Shown here in pieces: positions 9,623 to 17,791 of a DNA stretch of 64,000 bases (position 1 is the first letter of the stretch; every line of letters begins with the position of its first letter). Position numbers and translations under genes: made by a program. A model generated the notes under the pieces. It did not search any database and was not told the DNA's origin. It was given only the letters and a program-made list of their open reading frames with translations. The stretch spans positions 62,001 to 126,000 of the forward strand of contig NZ_JADOTV010000002.1 of the NCBI RefSeq assembly GCF_015767245.1, in the 5' to 3' direction. The DNA is from Aureivirga sp. CE67. Lineage in GTDB: Bacteria; Bacteroidota; Bacteroidia; Flavobacteriales; Flavobacteriaceae.

Positions 9623-11446
9623 ATGAAAAAAACTACTTTATTTTTAGCGTCTACTTTTTTAACGGTAGCAGGAGCTTTTGCTCAAAGTACTTTCCCAACA
9701 GAAGTTGAGCCTGATTGGGATGCAACAGAGATTGTAATGATGGACGAATCTCCAATGGAATCTCAAATCATATTTACAGGAGGAGTAGATATGGTACAGA
9801 CAAAATCTGGAGAAACGGAAGCAAAACAATGGCATGATTTCATCGGATTTACGCCAGTAACAGATGAAGATTGTGTACCAGAAGGAGCTATCGGGTGGGT
9901 TTCTGTAAACCACGAAATGATTGCTAAAGATGAAAAGATTGGTGATGGAGGAGGAATGACTTCTTTCTTAGTAAAAAGAGCAGAGGATGGAACTTTCGAA
10001 GTATTGGACCAAACTTTATCTGATGGAAGAGAAGGAAAATTCTTCAATGTAGATTTTAGTGGAGTAGGAGAAACAGGAATGAACTGTGGAGGAATCAACT
10101 CATCTATTGATGGAAGAATCTGGACTGCTGAGGAGTGGTTTAGAACAAGTAATGAGTCTATTAATGATGAAGGAGATGGAGTAAGAGATATTTCTGATTA
10201 CACAATCAAATATACAGATTTCGATTTTGCTAACTTCCAAACTATCGAGAAGTACCAAAACTTCAACTGGATGGTAGAAATTGACCCAAGAAATGCAAAA
10301 GCTATCCGTAAGCAATATAACTGGGGACGTCAAGGTTTTGAAGGTGGAGCAATAGCACCAGATAACCAAACTGTTTATTTAGGAGTGGATGCAAATCCTA
10401 CTTTCTTCACAAAATTCGTAGCAGACGAGCCAGGAGACTTTACAAAGGGATCTTTATATGTATATAAGCATGATGCTGCTGATAAATGGATCGAAATCGA
10501 TAATGAAGATTTTGACAAAATGTTAAACTACCAAGATGAGGCTATCGCTGTAAATGCTACAATGTATAACCGTATCGAGTGGGTTACTATTGACAAAAAT
10601 TCAGGAAAAGTTTACTTAACGGAAACTGGTAGAGATAACATTGGAGAGAAATGGGCTGATGAAGCTGCAGCAGGAGCAGTATTCGCACCACACCACCAAA
10701 CTAGAGCAGAATCTATGGGATTAGCTACTCCTGACGCTACTTATACAGATTACTACGGAAGAATCTTAGAGTTTGATCCAGAAACTAACGAATTTTCAGT
10801 GTATTTAGCAGGAGGACCAGAATTAGCTGAAGAAAATGTTGCAGAAGCTGATTACCCAGACAAGCACTTATCTAATCCTGATGGGTTAAACTTATTATAT
10901 TTAAATGATAAGACTTATATGTTAATCTGTGAGGATTTAAATGGAACTTCTTATGGAAGAATGCCAGCAGAATTTGCTTCAAACAGAATGTGTGAGTTAT
11001 ATATGTTAGATATGTCAGTAGAAGATCCTTCAATTGATGATTTATTACGTATCGCTCAAACTCCAGCAGGAGCAGAGATTACAGGAGTTTGTCCAACACC
11101 TGATGGAAAAACAATCATGTTTAATTCTCAACACCCAAGTTCGGATAATCCAGCTCCATACAATAACTCATTAACGATTGCATTACATGGAATGGATGAG
11201 TTAATCAATGCTTTAGAAGTTACAGATTTTGCTCCAACAAATTCTGATAGTTTCCAAATTTATCCAAACCCAGTAGAAAGAATCGTATACTTAAGCAAAA
11301 AGACTGATGTTGCTTTATATGATGTTACAGGAAAAAGAGTTGCTGTTTACAGAAACAGAAAATCTTTTGATGTGACTAACTTAAACCCTGGAGTTTACTT
11401 TGTAGTAACTAAGGATAAAGAAACTAAGAAGTTAGTAATTAAATAG
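9623..11446 (+). CDS. PhoX-like phosphatase (DUF839 family) with T9SS sorting domain
   Basis: The 607-residue protein has a Sec signal peptide (1-20, ending AGAFAQ), a body resembling the calcium/iron-dependent PhoX alkaline phosphatases, and a C-terminal type IX secretion sorting domain (about 540-607). The PhoX-type patterns are GWVSVNHEMI near 92-101, a MNCGGINSS to WTAEEW stretch near 153-168, and late acidic GMDELI and PDGKTIMFN segments. The sorting domain shows the typical IYPNPVERIVYLS start, YDVTGKRV middle and NLNPGVYFVV end. It should therefore be released or attached at the cell surface, where it could free phosphate from organic esters. Catalytic residues could not be verified one by one, so phosphatase activity is inferred. 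A di-haem peroxidase gene follows. Confidence 0.75.
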   Translation: MKKTTLFLASTFLTVAGAFAQSTFPTEVEPDWDATEIVMMDESPMESQIIFTGGVDMVQTKSGETEAKQWHDFIGFTPVTDEDCVPEGAIGWVSVNHEMIAKDEKIGDGGGMTSFLVKRAEDGTFEVLDQTLSDGREGKFFNVDFSGVGETGMNCGGINSSIDGRIWTAEEWFRTSNESINDEGDGVRDISDYTIKYTDFDFANFQTIEKYQNFNWMVEIDPRNAKAIRKQYNWGRQGFEGGAIAPDNQTVYLGVDANPTFFTKFVADEPGDFTKGSLYVYKHDAADKWIEIDNEDFDKMLNYQDEAIAVNATMYNRIEWVTIDKNSGKVYLTETGRDNIGEKWADEAAAGAVFAPHHQTRAESMGLATPDATYTDYYGRILEFDPETNEFSVYLAGGPELAEENVAEADYPDKHLSNPDGLNLLYLNDKTYMLICEDLNGTSYGRMPAEFASNRMCELYMLDMSVEDPSIDDLLRIAQTPAGAEITGVCPTPDGKTIMFNSQHPSSDNPAPYNNSLTIALHGMDELINALEVTDFAPTNSDSFQIYPNPVERIVYLSKKTDVALYDVTGKRVAVYRNRKSFDVTNLNPGVYFVVTKDKETKKLVIK

Positions 11447-11486
11447 TTTATTTTTTTTAATATATCTATTGTAGTGAGATTTTTAG

Positions 11487-11517
11487 CCAAGTACTTTCGC
11501 CAAGGTACTTGGTTTTT
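11487..11517 (+). terminator. Terminator after the PhoX-like gene
   Basis: An 8-bp stem (11487-11494 with 11505-11512) with a 10-nt loop runs into five T residues. Confidence 0.75.
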
Positions 11518-11578
11518 CCTATAAAATAACATTACATCTTCATACATAATACAATACAAACACTTAGCAAAAACGAAT

Positions 11579-13510
11579 ATGAAAGCTCTAAAGTACTTTT
11601 CCATTCTTACTATAGGTATTATTATATTTTCAACATTACTTTCCAATCAAAAAAAGAAAGGAGTTTATAGCGAAAAAAGTATTAAAGAAGTAAATACATT
11701 ATTTCAACAACAAATTTCCGATTTCGAACTTGAAATCTTAGAATTTGAAAAAGCAGTTCAGCAAAATTCGAAATCGAAAATTCAGGAATCGTATAAAAAA
11801 CTTCGTAATACTTTTAAAAAAGCAGGTTTATACATCGCATATTTAGACACGGAAGCAAATGATAGATTCATCAATGGAGCTCCTTTATTAAAAATCATGA
11901 AGAAAACTCCAGAACTTTCTATTGTACAACCAAAAGGAATGCAAGTAATAGATGAATTGATGGCAGAAGATTTAGCAAATCCTGAAATCAAGAAAGAATT
12001 AGTACAAAAAGTACAGCTTTTAAAAAGACATTATAAAGACGTAAAACTTTATATTTCTAGATTAAGTCTTACCGACAGACAAGTTTTTGAAATTATCCGA
12101 CAAGAAATTATCCGAATCACAACTTTTGGTATTACAGGTTTTGATACTCCAGGAACTTTAAATGGAATTTCAGATTCTTATTACAGTTTTCTTGAAATGA
12201 AAGAAATAATCGAAGCTTATAAAGAAGAGATGAAAAACGTCAACAGAATAGACTTATACAAAGAAACAATCAAAATTTTTGATGAAGGATTAAAACAATT
12301 AAAACATAACGATTTTGAAAAATTTGACCGCTTAATTTTTATCAAAAAAGTGATAAATCCTCTTTACGGAAATATCAAAAAAATTCATTTTGCTTTAGGT
12401 TATGAAACAATTGATGAGGTATATTTTGGTAAAAAAACTACCAATTATGAAGTAGAAAATCTTTTTGAAGAAAACTTCGTAAACAAAGAATATTTTACAA
12501 CCTATAAAAAAGAAAAGAACCACGAAAAAGTAGTAAAACTTGGAAAATTATTATTCAATGATCCAGTTCTTTCTTCTACAAAACAAATGGCTTGTGTAAG
12601 TTGCCATCAGGCGGATAAAGCTTTCACAGATGGACAAAAAACAAGTATTTCTAATGCCGGAGAATTCGTGAAAAGAAATTCTCCAACCTTGAATTATTCC
12701 ATTTTTGCTACAAAATATCTTCACGATTTAAGAGCAGATAGATTGGAAGATCAATACGAGCATGTAATCACAAATCCAGACGAATTCAACTCTTCTTACC
12801 AACAAATCATTAAAGACTTACAATCGAGTCCAACATATCAAAAAATGTTCGAAGAAGCTTTTGAAGGAAAAGAAATTTCGACAACAACAATCGATCATGC
12901 AATCACAGCTTTCATTATGGACTTGACACCTTTTGATAACGATGTAGATCTTTATTTTCAAAACAAAAAAGTGGTTTTAAAACCAGAAATTAAAAGAGGA
13001 TTCAACCTTTTTACTGGAAAAGCAGCTTGTGCTACGTGCCATTTTATTCCGCTTTATAACGGAACTGTTCCACCAAATTATGTAGATACAGAATCAGAAG
13101 TTCTTGGAGTGCCAAAGACCAAAGAAGATCAAACGGTTTTAGATGATGATTTGGGGAGATATGGAAACAAACGTCCGAAAGAACATGCGCCACACTACAA
13201 AAATTCATTCAAAACACCAACGCTTCGAAATATCGCAAATACAGCTCCATACATGCACAACGGAGTTTTTTCTACACTAGAAGAAGTGATGGAATTTTAC
13301 AACAATGGAGGTGGAGCAGGACAAGGAATGAAGCTTGATAACCAAACATTAAGCGATGCTCCTCTGGATCTTACAGAACAAGAAATTTCAGATATCATCG
13401 CATTTATGAAAGCACTTTCAGACAAAAAAACATTTGAAAACAAAGTAGAACTACCAAAAGATTTTCCAAATCAGGAATGGAATAACAGAAAAGTTAAAGT
13501 AGACTATTAA
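11579..13510 (+). CDS. Di-haem cytochrome c peroxidase/MauG-family protein with extra N-terminal domain
   Basis: The C-terminal half of this 643-residue protein is a bacterial di-haem peroxidase: haem sites CVSCH (339-343) and CATCH (484-488), with conserved KRNSPTLNYS and FKTPTLRNIANTAPYMHNG. Such periplasmic enzymes reduce H2O2 or oxidise protein or organic substrates. An N-terminal signal or anchor segment (about 6-22) is followed by about 280 largely helical residues of a kind ordinary peroxidases (about 330 residues) lack. This part contains FGITGFDTPGTLNG and resembles an imelysin-like helical domain, but I cannot confirm that. The gene follows the PhoX-like gene after a terminator, so co-transcription is doubtful. 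No promoter was recognised. Confidence 0.85.
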   Translation: MKALKYFSILTIGIIIFSTLLSNQKKKGVYSEKSIKEVNTLFQQQISDFELEILEFEKAVQQNSKSKIQESYKKLRNTFKKAGLYIAYLDTEANDRFINGAPLLKIMKKTPELSIVQPKGMQVIDELMAEDLANPEIKKELVQKVQLLKRHYKDVKLYISRLSLTDRQVFEIIRQEIIRITTFGITGFDTPGTLNGISDSYYSFLEMKEIIEAYKEEMKNVNRIDLYKETIKIFDEGLKQLKHNDFEKFDRLIFIKKVINPLYGNIKKIHFALGYETIDEVYFGKKTTNYEVENLFEENFVNKEYFTTYKKEKNHEKVVKLGKLLFNDPVLSSTKQMACVSCHQADKAFTDGQKTSISNAGEFVKRNSPTLNYSIFATKYLHDLRADRLEDQYEHVITNPDEFNSSYQQIIKDLQSSPTYQKMFEEAFEGKEISTTTIDHAITAFIMDLTPFDNDVDLYFQNKKVVLKPEIKRGFNLFTGKAACATCHFIPLYNGTVPPNYVDTESEVLGVPKTKEDQTVLDDDLGRYGNKRPKEHAPHYKNSFKTPTLRNIANTAPYMHNGVFSTLEEVMEFYNNGGGAGQGMKLDNQTLSDAPLDLTEQEISDIIAFMKALSDKKTFENKVELPKDFPNQEWNNRKVKVDY

Positions 13511-13515
13511 TAATT

Positions 13516-13658
13516 GGACGCTCCCTTTTCCTTTCGTAAAAACTACAGGAAAAGGTCAGGCTTTCCGTTCCAAGTTTTGTATTAAAAAAAAGAACTTCTA
13601 AACAATCCGGGGGCTTCCGTTGGTCGCCTCCTTTTGTCAAGAAGTTCTAATTTTTTTA
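13516..13658. repeat. G+C-rich structured intergenic element, copy A, with bidirectional terminator
   Basis: The stretch stands out by its C/G-rich blocks in an A+T-rich genome. It contains a 9-bp hairpin (13524-13532 with 13547-13555), a core GGTCAGGCTTTCCGTT (13554-13569) with a shorter echo GGCTTCCGTT (13612-13621), and a 9-bp outer hairpin (13591-13599 with 13640-13648). An A tract lies before that hairpin and a T tract after it, so it can terminate transcription from both sides, which suits its place between convergent genes. The core recurs at 52995-53010 in another intergenic region with 13 of 16 identical bases. I recall similar blocks between flavobacterial genes but cannot name the family. 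Confidence 0.6.
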
Positions 13659-13748
13659 AAAACAAAAGCTTTCCACTACAATCCTTAGCGCAAAAGCATT
13701 TGTAACAAGTTTTTCAATTTCTTTTCTTGAAAAACGAATTCTTAAAAC

Positions 13749-14420
13749 TCAAAAAATAAGCTTATACCCAAATCCTCTTACATTGATAATTTGAATTGCA
13801 GGATCCTTTTTTAGTTTCTTACGAAGCTTTGATATAAAAACATCCATACTTCTTGTAGTAAAAAAATCATCTGTCCCCCAAAGTTTGTTTAAGATTTCGC
13901 TTCTTTCTAAGATTTCATTTCGCTGAAGAAGTAAATGATAAAGTAATTCGGACTCGCGATGTGTAAGTGGAATTTCTTCTTCTTCAAATTTTAGAAGTTG
14001 TTTTTTATAATCAAAATCGAACTTTCCTAGCTTTGAAGTTTCTTTCTTTTGCGTGTTTTTTCGTAGTTGCGCATGGATTCTTACAATCAATTCTTCCATG
14101 CTAAAAGGTTTTTTCAAATAATCATTTCCACCAATCGTAAAACCTTTTACTACATCCGCTGTTTGCGACTTAGAAGTAAGGAAAATAATAGGAATTTGCT
14201 CATCCAGATTTCGGATTTCGGTCGCAAGTGTAAAACCATCTTTCAAAGGCATCATGATATCTAAAACCAAAATCTCTGGTTTTTCAGTTTTGAATTTTCG
14301 CAAAGCTTCTTCTCCATCCAAACAATGAATTACTTCAAAATCTCGAGTCTCTAAGCTTTCTTTGATAATTTGCCCTAAAGCCGTTTCGTCTTCTGCTAAA
14401 ATTACTTTTATTTTTTTCAT
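13749..14420 (-). CDS. OmpR-family response regulator
   Basis: The 223-residue protein has an N-terminal receiver domain with acidic pocket E10/D11, phospho-acceptor D54 in LVLDIMMP, and K104 in YLKKPF. A C-terminal winged-helix DNA-binding domain follows (about 130-223), ending in KLRKKLKKDPAIQIINVRGFGYKLIF, typical of OmpR/PhoB regulators. Its start overlaps the stop of the histidine kinase gene by 4 bp, so the two are co-translated partners. OmpR-type regulators bind direct repeats spaced about one helical turn; three GTTAAC boxes with a 10-bp period lie upstream of the kinase gene and are the obvious target candidate. The stimulus is unknown. Confidence 0.95.
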   Translation of the reverse strand: MKKIKVILAEDETALGQIIKESLETRDFEVIHCLDGEEALRKFKTEKPEILVLDIMMPLKDGFTLATEIRNLDEQIPIIFLTSKSQTADVVKGFTIGGNDYLKKPFSMEELIVRIHAQLRKNTQKKETSKLGKFDFDYKKQLLKFEEEEIPLTHRESELLYHLLLQRNEILERSEILNKLWGTDDFFTTRSMDVFISKLRKKLKKDPAIQIINVRGFGYKLIF

Positions 14421-15925
14421 TTGCTTTTTGGAAGTTCTATTTGAAAAATACTTTTTCCTTTTTTATAAATCACTCGAATGTTTCCGAAGTGTTTTTCTAT
14501 GATTTTTTTAGTGTAATAAAGCCCAATTCCAAAACCTTTAACATCGTGCTTATCTCCTTCTGAAATTCGATAGAATTGCTCGAAAATCTTATCTTTTTCT
14601 GTCTTTGGAATTCCGATTCCATTGTCAAAAATTTCAATAATTACTTTGTCTGATTTTTGATAAAGATTACATTCAATTTTATCTCCCCCGTATTTAATTG
14701 CGTTATCAAAAATATTATTCACTGCATTTTCAAAATGGAAACTATCAATATTTGCTTCAATATTATCCAAGCTGTTTAAAATAAACTCACGAGAAGCATA
14801 GCGTTCTTGGTATTTCTGAACACGTTTTTTGATTAATTCACTCAAATTTGATTTTTCAATATTCAAATCAATTGAATCACTTTTTAGCGTTGCAGTTTCT
14901 AGAAGTTTTTCAACCATTAAATTTAGCTTCTGTAATTGTTCTGTAGAAATATTCAGATATTTTTCTGTTCGTTTTTGATCATTTAAAACATTAAAATTCT
15001 TCATTCCTTCGATGGCAGCAAAAGTAGTTGCAATTGGTGTTTTGAACTCGTGTGTGATATTACTTATCAAATCATTTTTGATTTCAGATAATTGTTTTTG
15101 TTTGTAGATCGTTTTTAGAAGATAAATCAAACAAGCAATTACACTCAGCGTTAAAATAAGTGAGAGAAAAATACTGACATACATTTTTTTAAAAATTTCA
15201 GAATTATCTTTTTCCAAAGTCATTTCTAAATCAGTATCATTTGCAAAAAGAAGTGGACTTGCTTTAATTTTTAATTCAGATTTTAAAATAGTGTCTTTTA
15301 AATTTGAATAATAAGTATCGGAAAATTGATCATAGAAATGATTTTCTTTTAAAGACAATTTAAAATCTAAATCGATTTCTTGTTTCTTAAGCTCTTTTTT
15401 AATTTTATTTCCAAGAGTATCTACAGAAATAGAATTTTCAAAAACTGAAACAAGAATTTTTGCAAATAAACTATCAATTTTGGAATGCTCTTCTTTGTCT
15501 GAATAAAATTTTCTTTTTGGATACTCAAAACGAATTGGAAAATTCTTTTTCAAGCTATCTTCATGTAAGCTGATGGATTCTATCTCTTTTGGAATCCTCA
15601 TTTTTAAACTATCATTTTTATACTTCCCAACTAAAATTTTACGAAACTCTCTTTTCTTAGAAATTGGTGAATTTCGAAATGGTAAAATAATAGTATCAAT
15701 ACTATTTATCTTAGATTCATTATTTGAAAAAGTAAAAAATGAATTTTGTGTTTTATCTGTATAATAACTTTCAATAGAATTGTCTAATATCTTTTGAATT
15801 TGTTGTTTTAAATTATGCTTTTTAAGTACGTAATTCTTTCTGTTCCAGTAAAATTGCGTTCCAATTACAAGCAAAATTGTAATACAAATAAAGACAATTC
15901 CTGTTGTATAATTTTTTCCAATCAT
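14417..15925 (-). CDS. Sensor histidine kinase
   Basis: This 502-residue inner-membrane kinase has a first membrane helix (9-24), a large periplasmic sensor region (about 25-247, Lys/Ser/Asp-rich, no recognised sensor family), a second helix (about 249-271) and, with no HAMP domain visible, the dimerisation box NITHEFKTPIATT with phospho-acceptor H292. The ATPase domain follows: N box NNIFDNAIKYG near 403-413, G1 DNGIGIP 434-440, F box FEQFYR, and G2 GFGIGLYY 464-471. It forms an operon with the downstream regulator through a 4-bp overlap. A TACTTTTG element lies only 4 bp before the start codon, hinting at a nearly leaderless mRNA. The signal is unknown. Confidence 0.95.
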   Translation of the reverse strand: MIGKNYTTGIVFICITILLVIGTQFYWNRKNYVLKKHNLKQQIQKILDNSIESYYTDKTQNSFFTFSNNESKINSIDTIILPFRNSPISKKREFRKILVGKYKNDSLKMRIPKEIESISLHEDSLKKNFPIRFEYPKRKFYSDKEEHSKIDSLFAKILVSVFENSISVDTLGNKIKKELKKQEIDLDFKLSLKENHFYDQFSDTYYSNLKDTILKSELKIKASPLLFANDTDLEMTLEKDNSEIFKKMYVSIFLSLILTLSVIACLIYLLKTIYKQKQLSEIKNDLISNITHEFKTPIATTFAAIEGMKNFNVLNDQKRTEKYLNISTEQLQKLNLMVEKLLETATLKSDSIDLNIEKSNLSELIKKRVQKYQERYASREFILNSLDNIEANIDSFHFENAVNNIFDNAIKYGGDKIECNLYQKSDKVIIEIFDNGIGIPKTEKDKIFEQFYRISEGDKHDVKGFGIGLYYTKKIIEKHFGNIRVIYKKGKSIFQIELPKSK

Positions 15926-15929
15926 AGCT

Positions 15930-15937
15930 CAAAAGTA
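15930..15937 (-). promoter_or_regulatory. -7 promoter element for the kinase-regulator operon
   Basis: On the minus strand this reads TACTTTTG, an exact TAnnTTTG match, but its edge is only 4 bp from the ATG. A transcript would start at or next to the start codon. It is identical in sequence to the -7 element of the divergent GLPGLI operon. Confidence 0.5.
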
Positions 15938-15963
15938 GAATTAATTTTCATTCTTTTTTTATT

Positions 15964-15989
15964 GTTAACACTCGTTAACGTTTGTTAAC
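15964..15989. promoter_or_regulatory. Three GTTAAC boxes with exact 10-bp period
   Basis: GTTAAC occurs at 15964-15969, 15974-15979 and 15984-15989. The phasing puts all three on one DNA face, as expected for a multimeric OmpR-type regulator. The array lies between two divergent TACTTTTG elements, 26 bp from the kinase one and 22 bp from the GLPGLI one, so one site could serve both operons. The adjacent response regulator is the natural candidate ligand; this is inference. Confidence 0.6.
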
Positions 15990-16011
15990 CCAAATCTTAA
16001 ACGTCCCTATA

Positions 16012-16019
16012 TACTTTTG
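16012..16019 (+). promoter_or_regulatory. -7 promoter element for the GLPGLI operon
   Basis: TACTTTTG matches TAnnTTTG exactly, 20 bp before the start codon. No TTG lies at the normal -33 distance; the GTTAAC array occupies that side, as in an activator-dependent promoter. Confidence 0.6.
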
Positions 16020-16039
16020 AAAAATCAATTTAGATTATT

Positions 16040-16819
16040 ATGAAAACAAAATTAATTTTACCTATTATTCTAATTCTATTATTTATTCCAACACTAATTT
16101 TTTCTCAAAATTTTAGTGGAATAGCAGTTTATCAATCAAAGATAAATGTAGATCTAGAATTGGATAAAGATTCTACAAATGCGGCATTACAAAATCCTGA
16201 GATTAGAAAAATGCTTCAGCAACAATTAAAAAAGCAACTTGAAAAAAAATACGTTTTAAATTTCACTTCAAAAGAGGCGAATTTTATTGAAGAAGAAAAT
16301 CTAGAAATTAAAAATCCAGCAGTTCAAGTAAAAGTTTTTGGAGGAACTTCAACTAAGCAAGGAATTTTATATAAAGATATTTCTAAAAAAGATTACAAAG
16401 CAGAAAAAGAGTTTTTTGGAAAACGATTTTTAGTTGAAGATAAAATGCCTGAATACAATTGGGAAATGACAAATGAAACAAAGAAAATTGGAAATTACAC
16501 TTGTCATAAAGCAATCGCAAAAACAGAAGAATCTACAATAACAGCATGGTATACAATGGAAATCCCTTTAAGTATTGGACCAGATTTATACAGCGGACTT
16601 CCAGGAATGATTTTAGAAATTAATGATGGAAAAAGACAATTTCTTTGTACAAAAATCACTTTAAATCCTAAAAAAGAAATTAAAATTAAAATTCCAAAAA
16701 ACGGTAAAAAAGTAAAACAAGAGCAATTTGAAAAAATTGTAGAAAAGAAAATAAAAACTTTTACAGAGCAACATAAAAGCAATAGAGGAAATTCAAATGT
16801 AAAAATCATTAGACAGTAG
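16040..16819 (+). CDS. GLPGLI family protein, first of a pair
   Basis: The 259-residue exported protein carries a signal peptide (1-22, ending LIFSQ) and the family-defining motif as SGLPGMILEIND near residues 184-195. GLPGLI proteins are widespread in Bacteroidota and have no established function. Further features are a Lys/Gln-rich helical stretch near 50-75 and a conserved WEMTNETKKIGNYTCHKA region near 141-158 that is also found in the next gene. It lies 114 bp from the divergently transcribed two-component operon and is the first gene of a probable three-gene operon ending in a large outer-membrane receptor. The pair looks like a tandem duplication that has diverged. Confidence 0.88.
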   Translation: MKTKLILPIILILLFIPTLIFSQNFSGIAVYQSKINVDLELDKDSTNAALQNPEIRKMLQQQLKKQLEKKYVLNFTSKEANFIEEENLEIKNPAVQVKVFGGTSTKQGILYKDISKKDYKAEKEFFGKRFLVEDKMPEYNWEMTNETKKIGNYTCHKAIAKTEESTITAWYTMEIPLSIGPDLYSGLPGMILEINDGKRQFLCTKITLNPKKEIKIKIPKNGKKVKQEQFEKIVEKKIKTFTEQHKSNRGNSNVKIIRQ

Positions 16820-16877
16820 TTTAAACTTTGAATTTAAAAAGCGGTCTAAAACTTATAATCAAAATGAAACCTTAAAA

Positions 16878-17768
16878 ATGAAAAATATTCAGAAACTAAT
16901 ATTAGCTACACTTTTCTTAATTCCATCTATCCTTTTAGCACAACAATTTCAAGGTAGAGCGATTTATCAGACCAAAACTACTTTTGATCTTGGACAAAAA
17001 AATGATACTACAAAACAAGGACAAGTAAGAGCAGAAAGAAGAAAGGCTTTTGAAAACATGTTGAATCAAGAATTGGAAAAAAGATTCGTGTTAGATTTCA
17101 ATCAAAAAGCTGCTATTTATGAAGAAGAAGCCAAAGTAGATGTTGGAGCATCGAACCCGAATGCGGGAAGGATTAAAATGATGGCAAATGTAATGTCGGG
17201 AGGAACTGTAAGTAACGGAGTTTTATATACAGATATTCAAAACAGAACTTACATTAACAAACAAGAGCTTTTTGGAAAAAACTTTTTGATAAAAGATAAG
17301 CTTCCAAACTACGAATGGCAACTTGAAAATGAAACAAAAAAAGTTGGAAACTATACTTGCTACAAAGCTACGGCAAAAACAATGATGAGAGATTTTCAGG
17401 CAGAAGCTAAAAAAATGCGTGATAATTTCCGTAAAAAACAAAAAGCTAAAATAGAACCAATAATTAAAGAAGTACAAATAACTGTTTGGTACACGCCTCA
17501 AATTCCTATAAGTGTTGGTCCAGAAAAATTTGGTGGACTTCCAGGATTGATTTTAGAAGCAAATATTGGAAATACGCAATTGGTTTGTACGCAAATTACT
17601 TTAAACCCAAAAGAGAAAGTAGAAATCAACCCGCCAAAAGGAGGAAAAGAAATTACGCAAGAAAAATTTGATGAAACAAGACAGAAAAAAATGGAAGAAA
17701 TGTCTAAAAACTTTCGTCGTGGTGGTGGACGCGGAAGAGGAGGTTTCGGAGGTGGAAGAGGCCGTTAA
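16878..17768 (+). CDS. GLPGLI family protein with Arg-Gly-rich C-terminal tail
   Basis: This 296-residue paralogue of the preceding gene has a signal peptide (1-21, ending ILLAQ) and the motif GGLPGLILEA near 217-226. It shares the block WQLENETKKVGNYTCYKATAKT with its neighbour, but adds a charged insert (MMRDFQAEAKKMRDNFRKK) and ends in about 17 residues made almost only of Arg and Gly (RRGGGRGRGGFGGGRGR). Such RGG tails are known in nucleic-acid-binding proteins and are odd for an exported protein; here the tail may bind an anionic surface or polymer. It starts 58 bp after gene one and ends 23 bp before the receptor gene. Function is unknown. Confidence 0.88.
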   Translation: MKNIQKLILATLFLIPSILLAQQFQGRAIYQTKTTFDLGQKNDTTKQGQVRAERRKAFENMLNQELEKRFVLDFNQKAAIYEEEAKVDVGASNPNAGRIKMMANVMSGGTVSNGVLYTDIQNRTYINKQELFGKNFLIKDKLPNYEWQLENETKKVGNYTCYKATAKTMMRDFQAEAKKMRDNFRKKQKAKIEPIIKEVQITVWYTPQIPISVGPEKFGGLPGLILEANIGNTQLVCTQITLNPKEKVEINPPKGGKEITQEKFDETRQKKMEEMSKNFRRGGGRGRGGFGGGRGR

Positions 17769-17791
17769 TTGAAATATAAATACGAAGAAAG

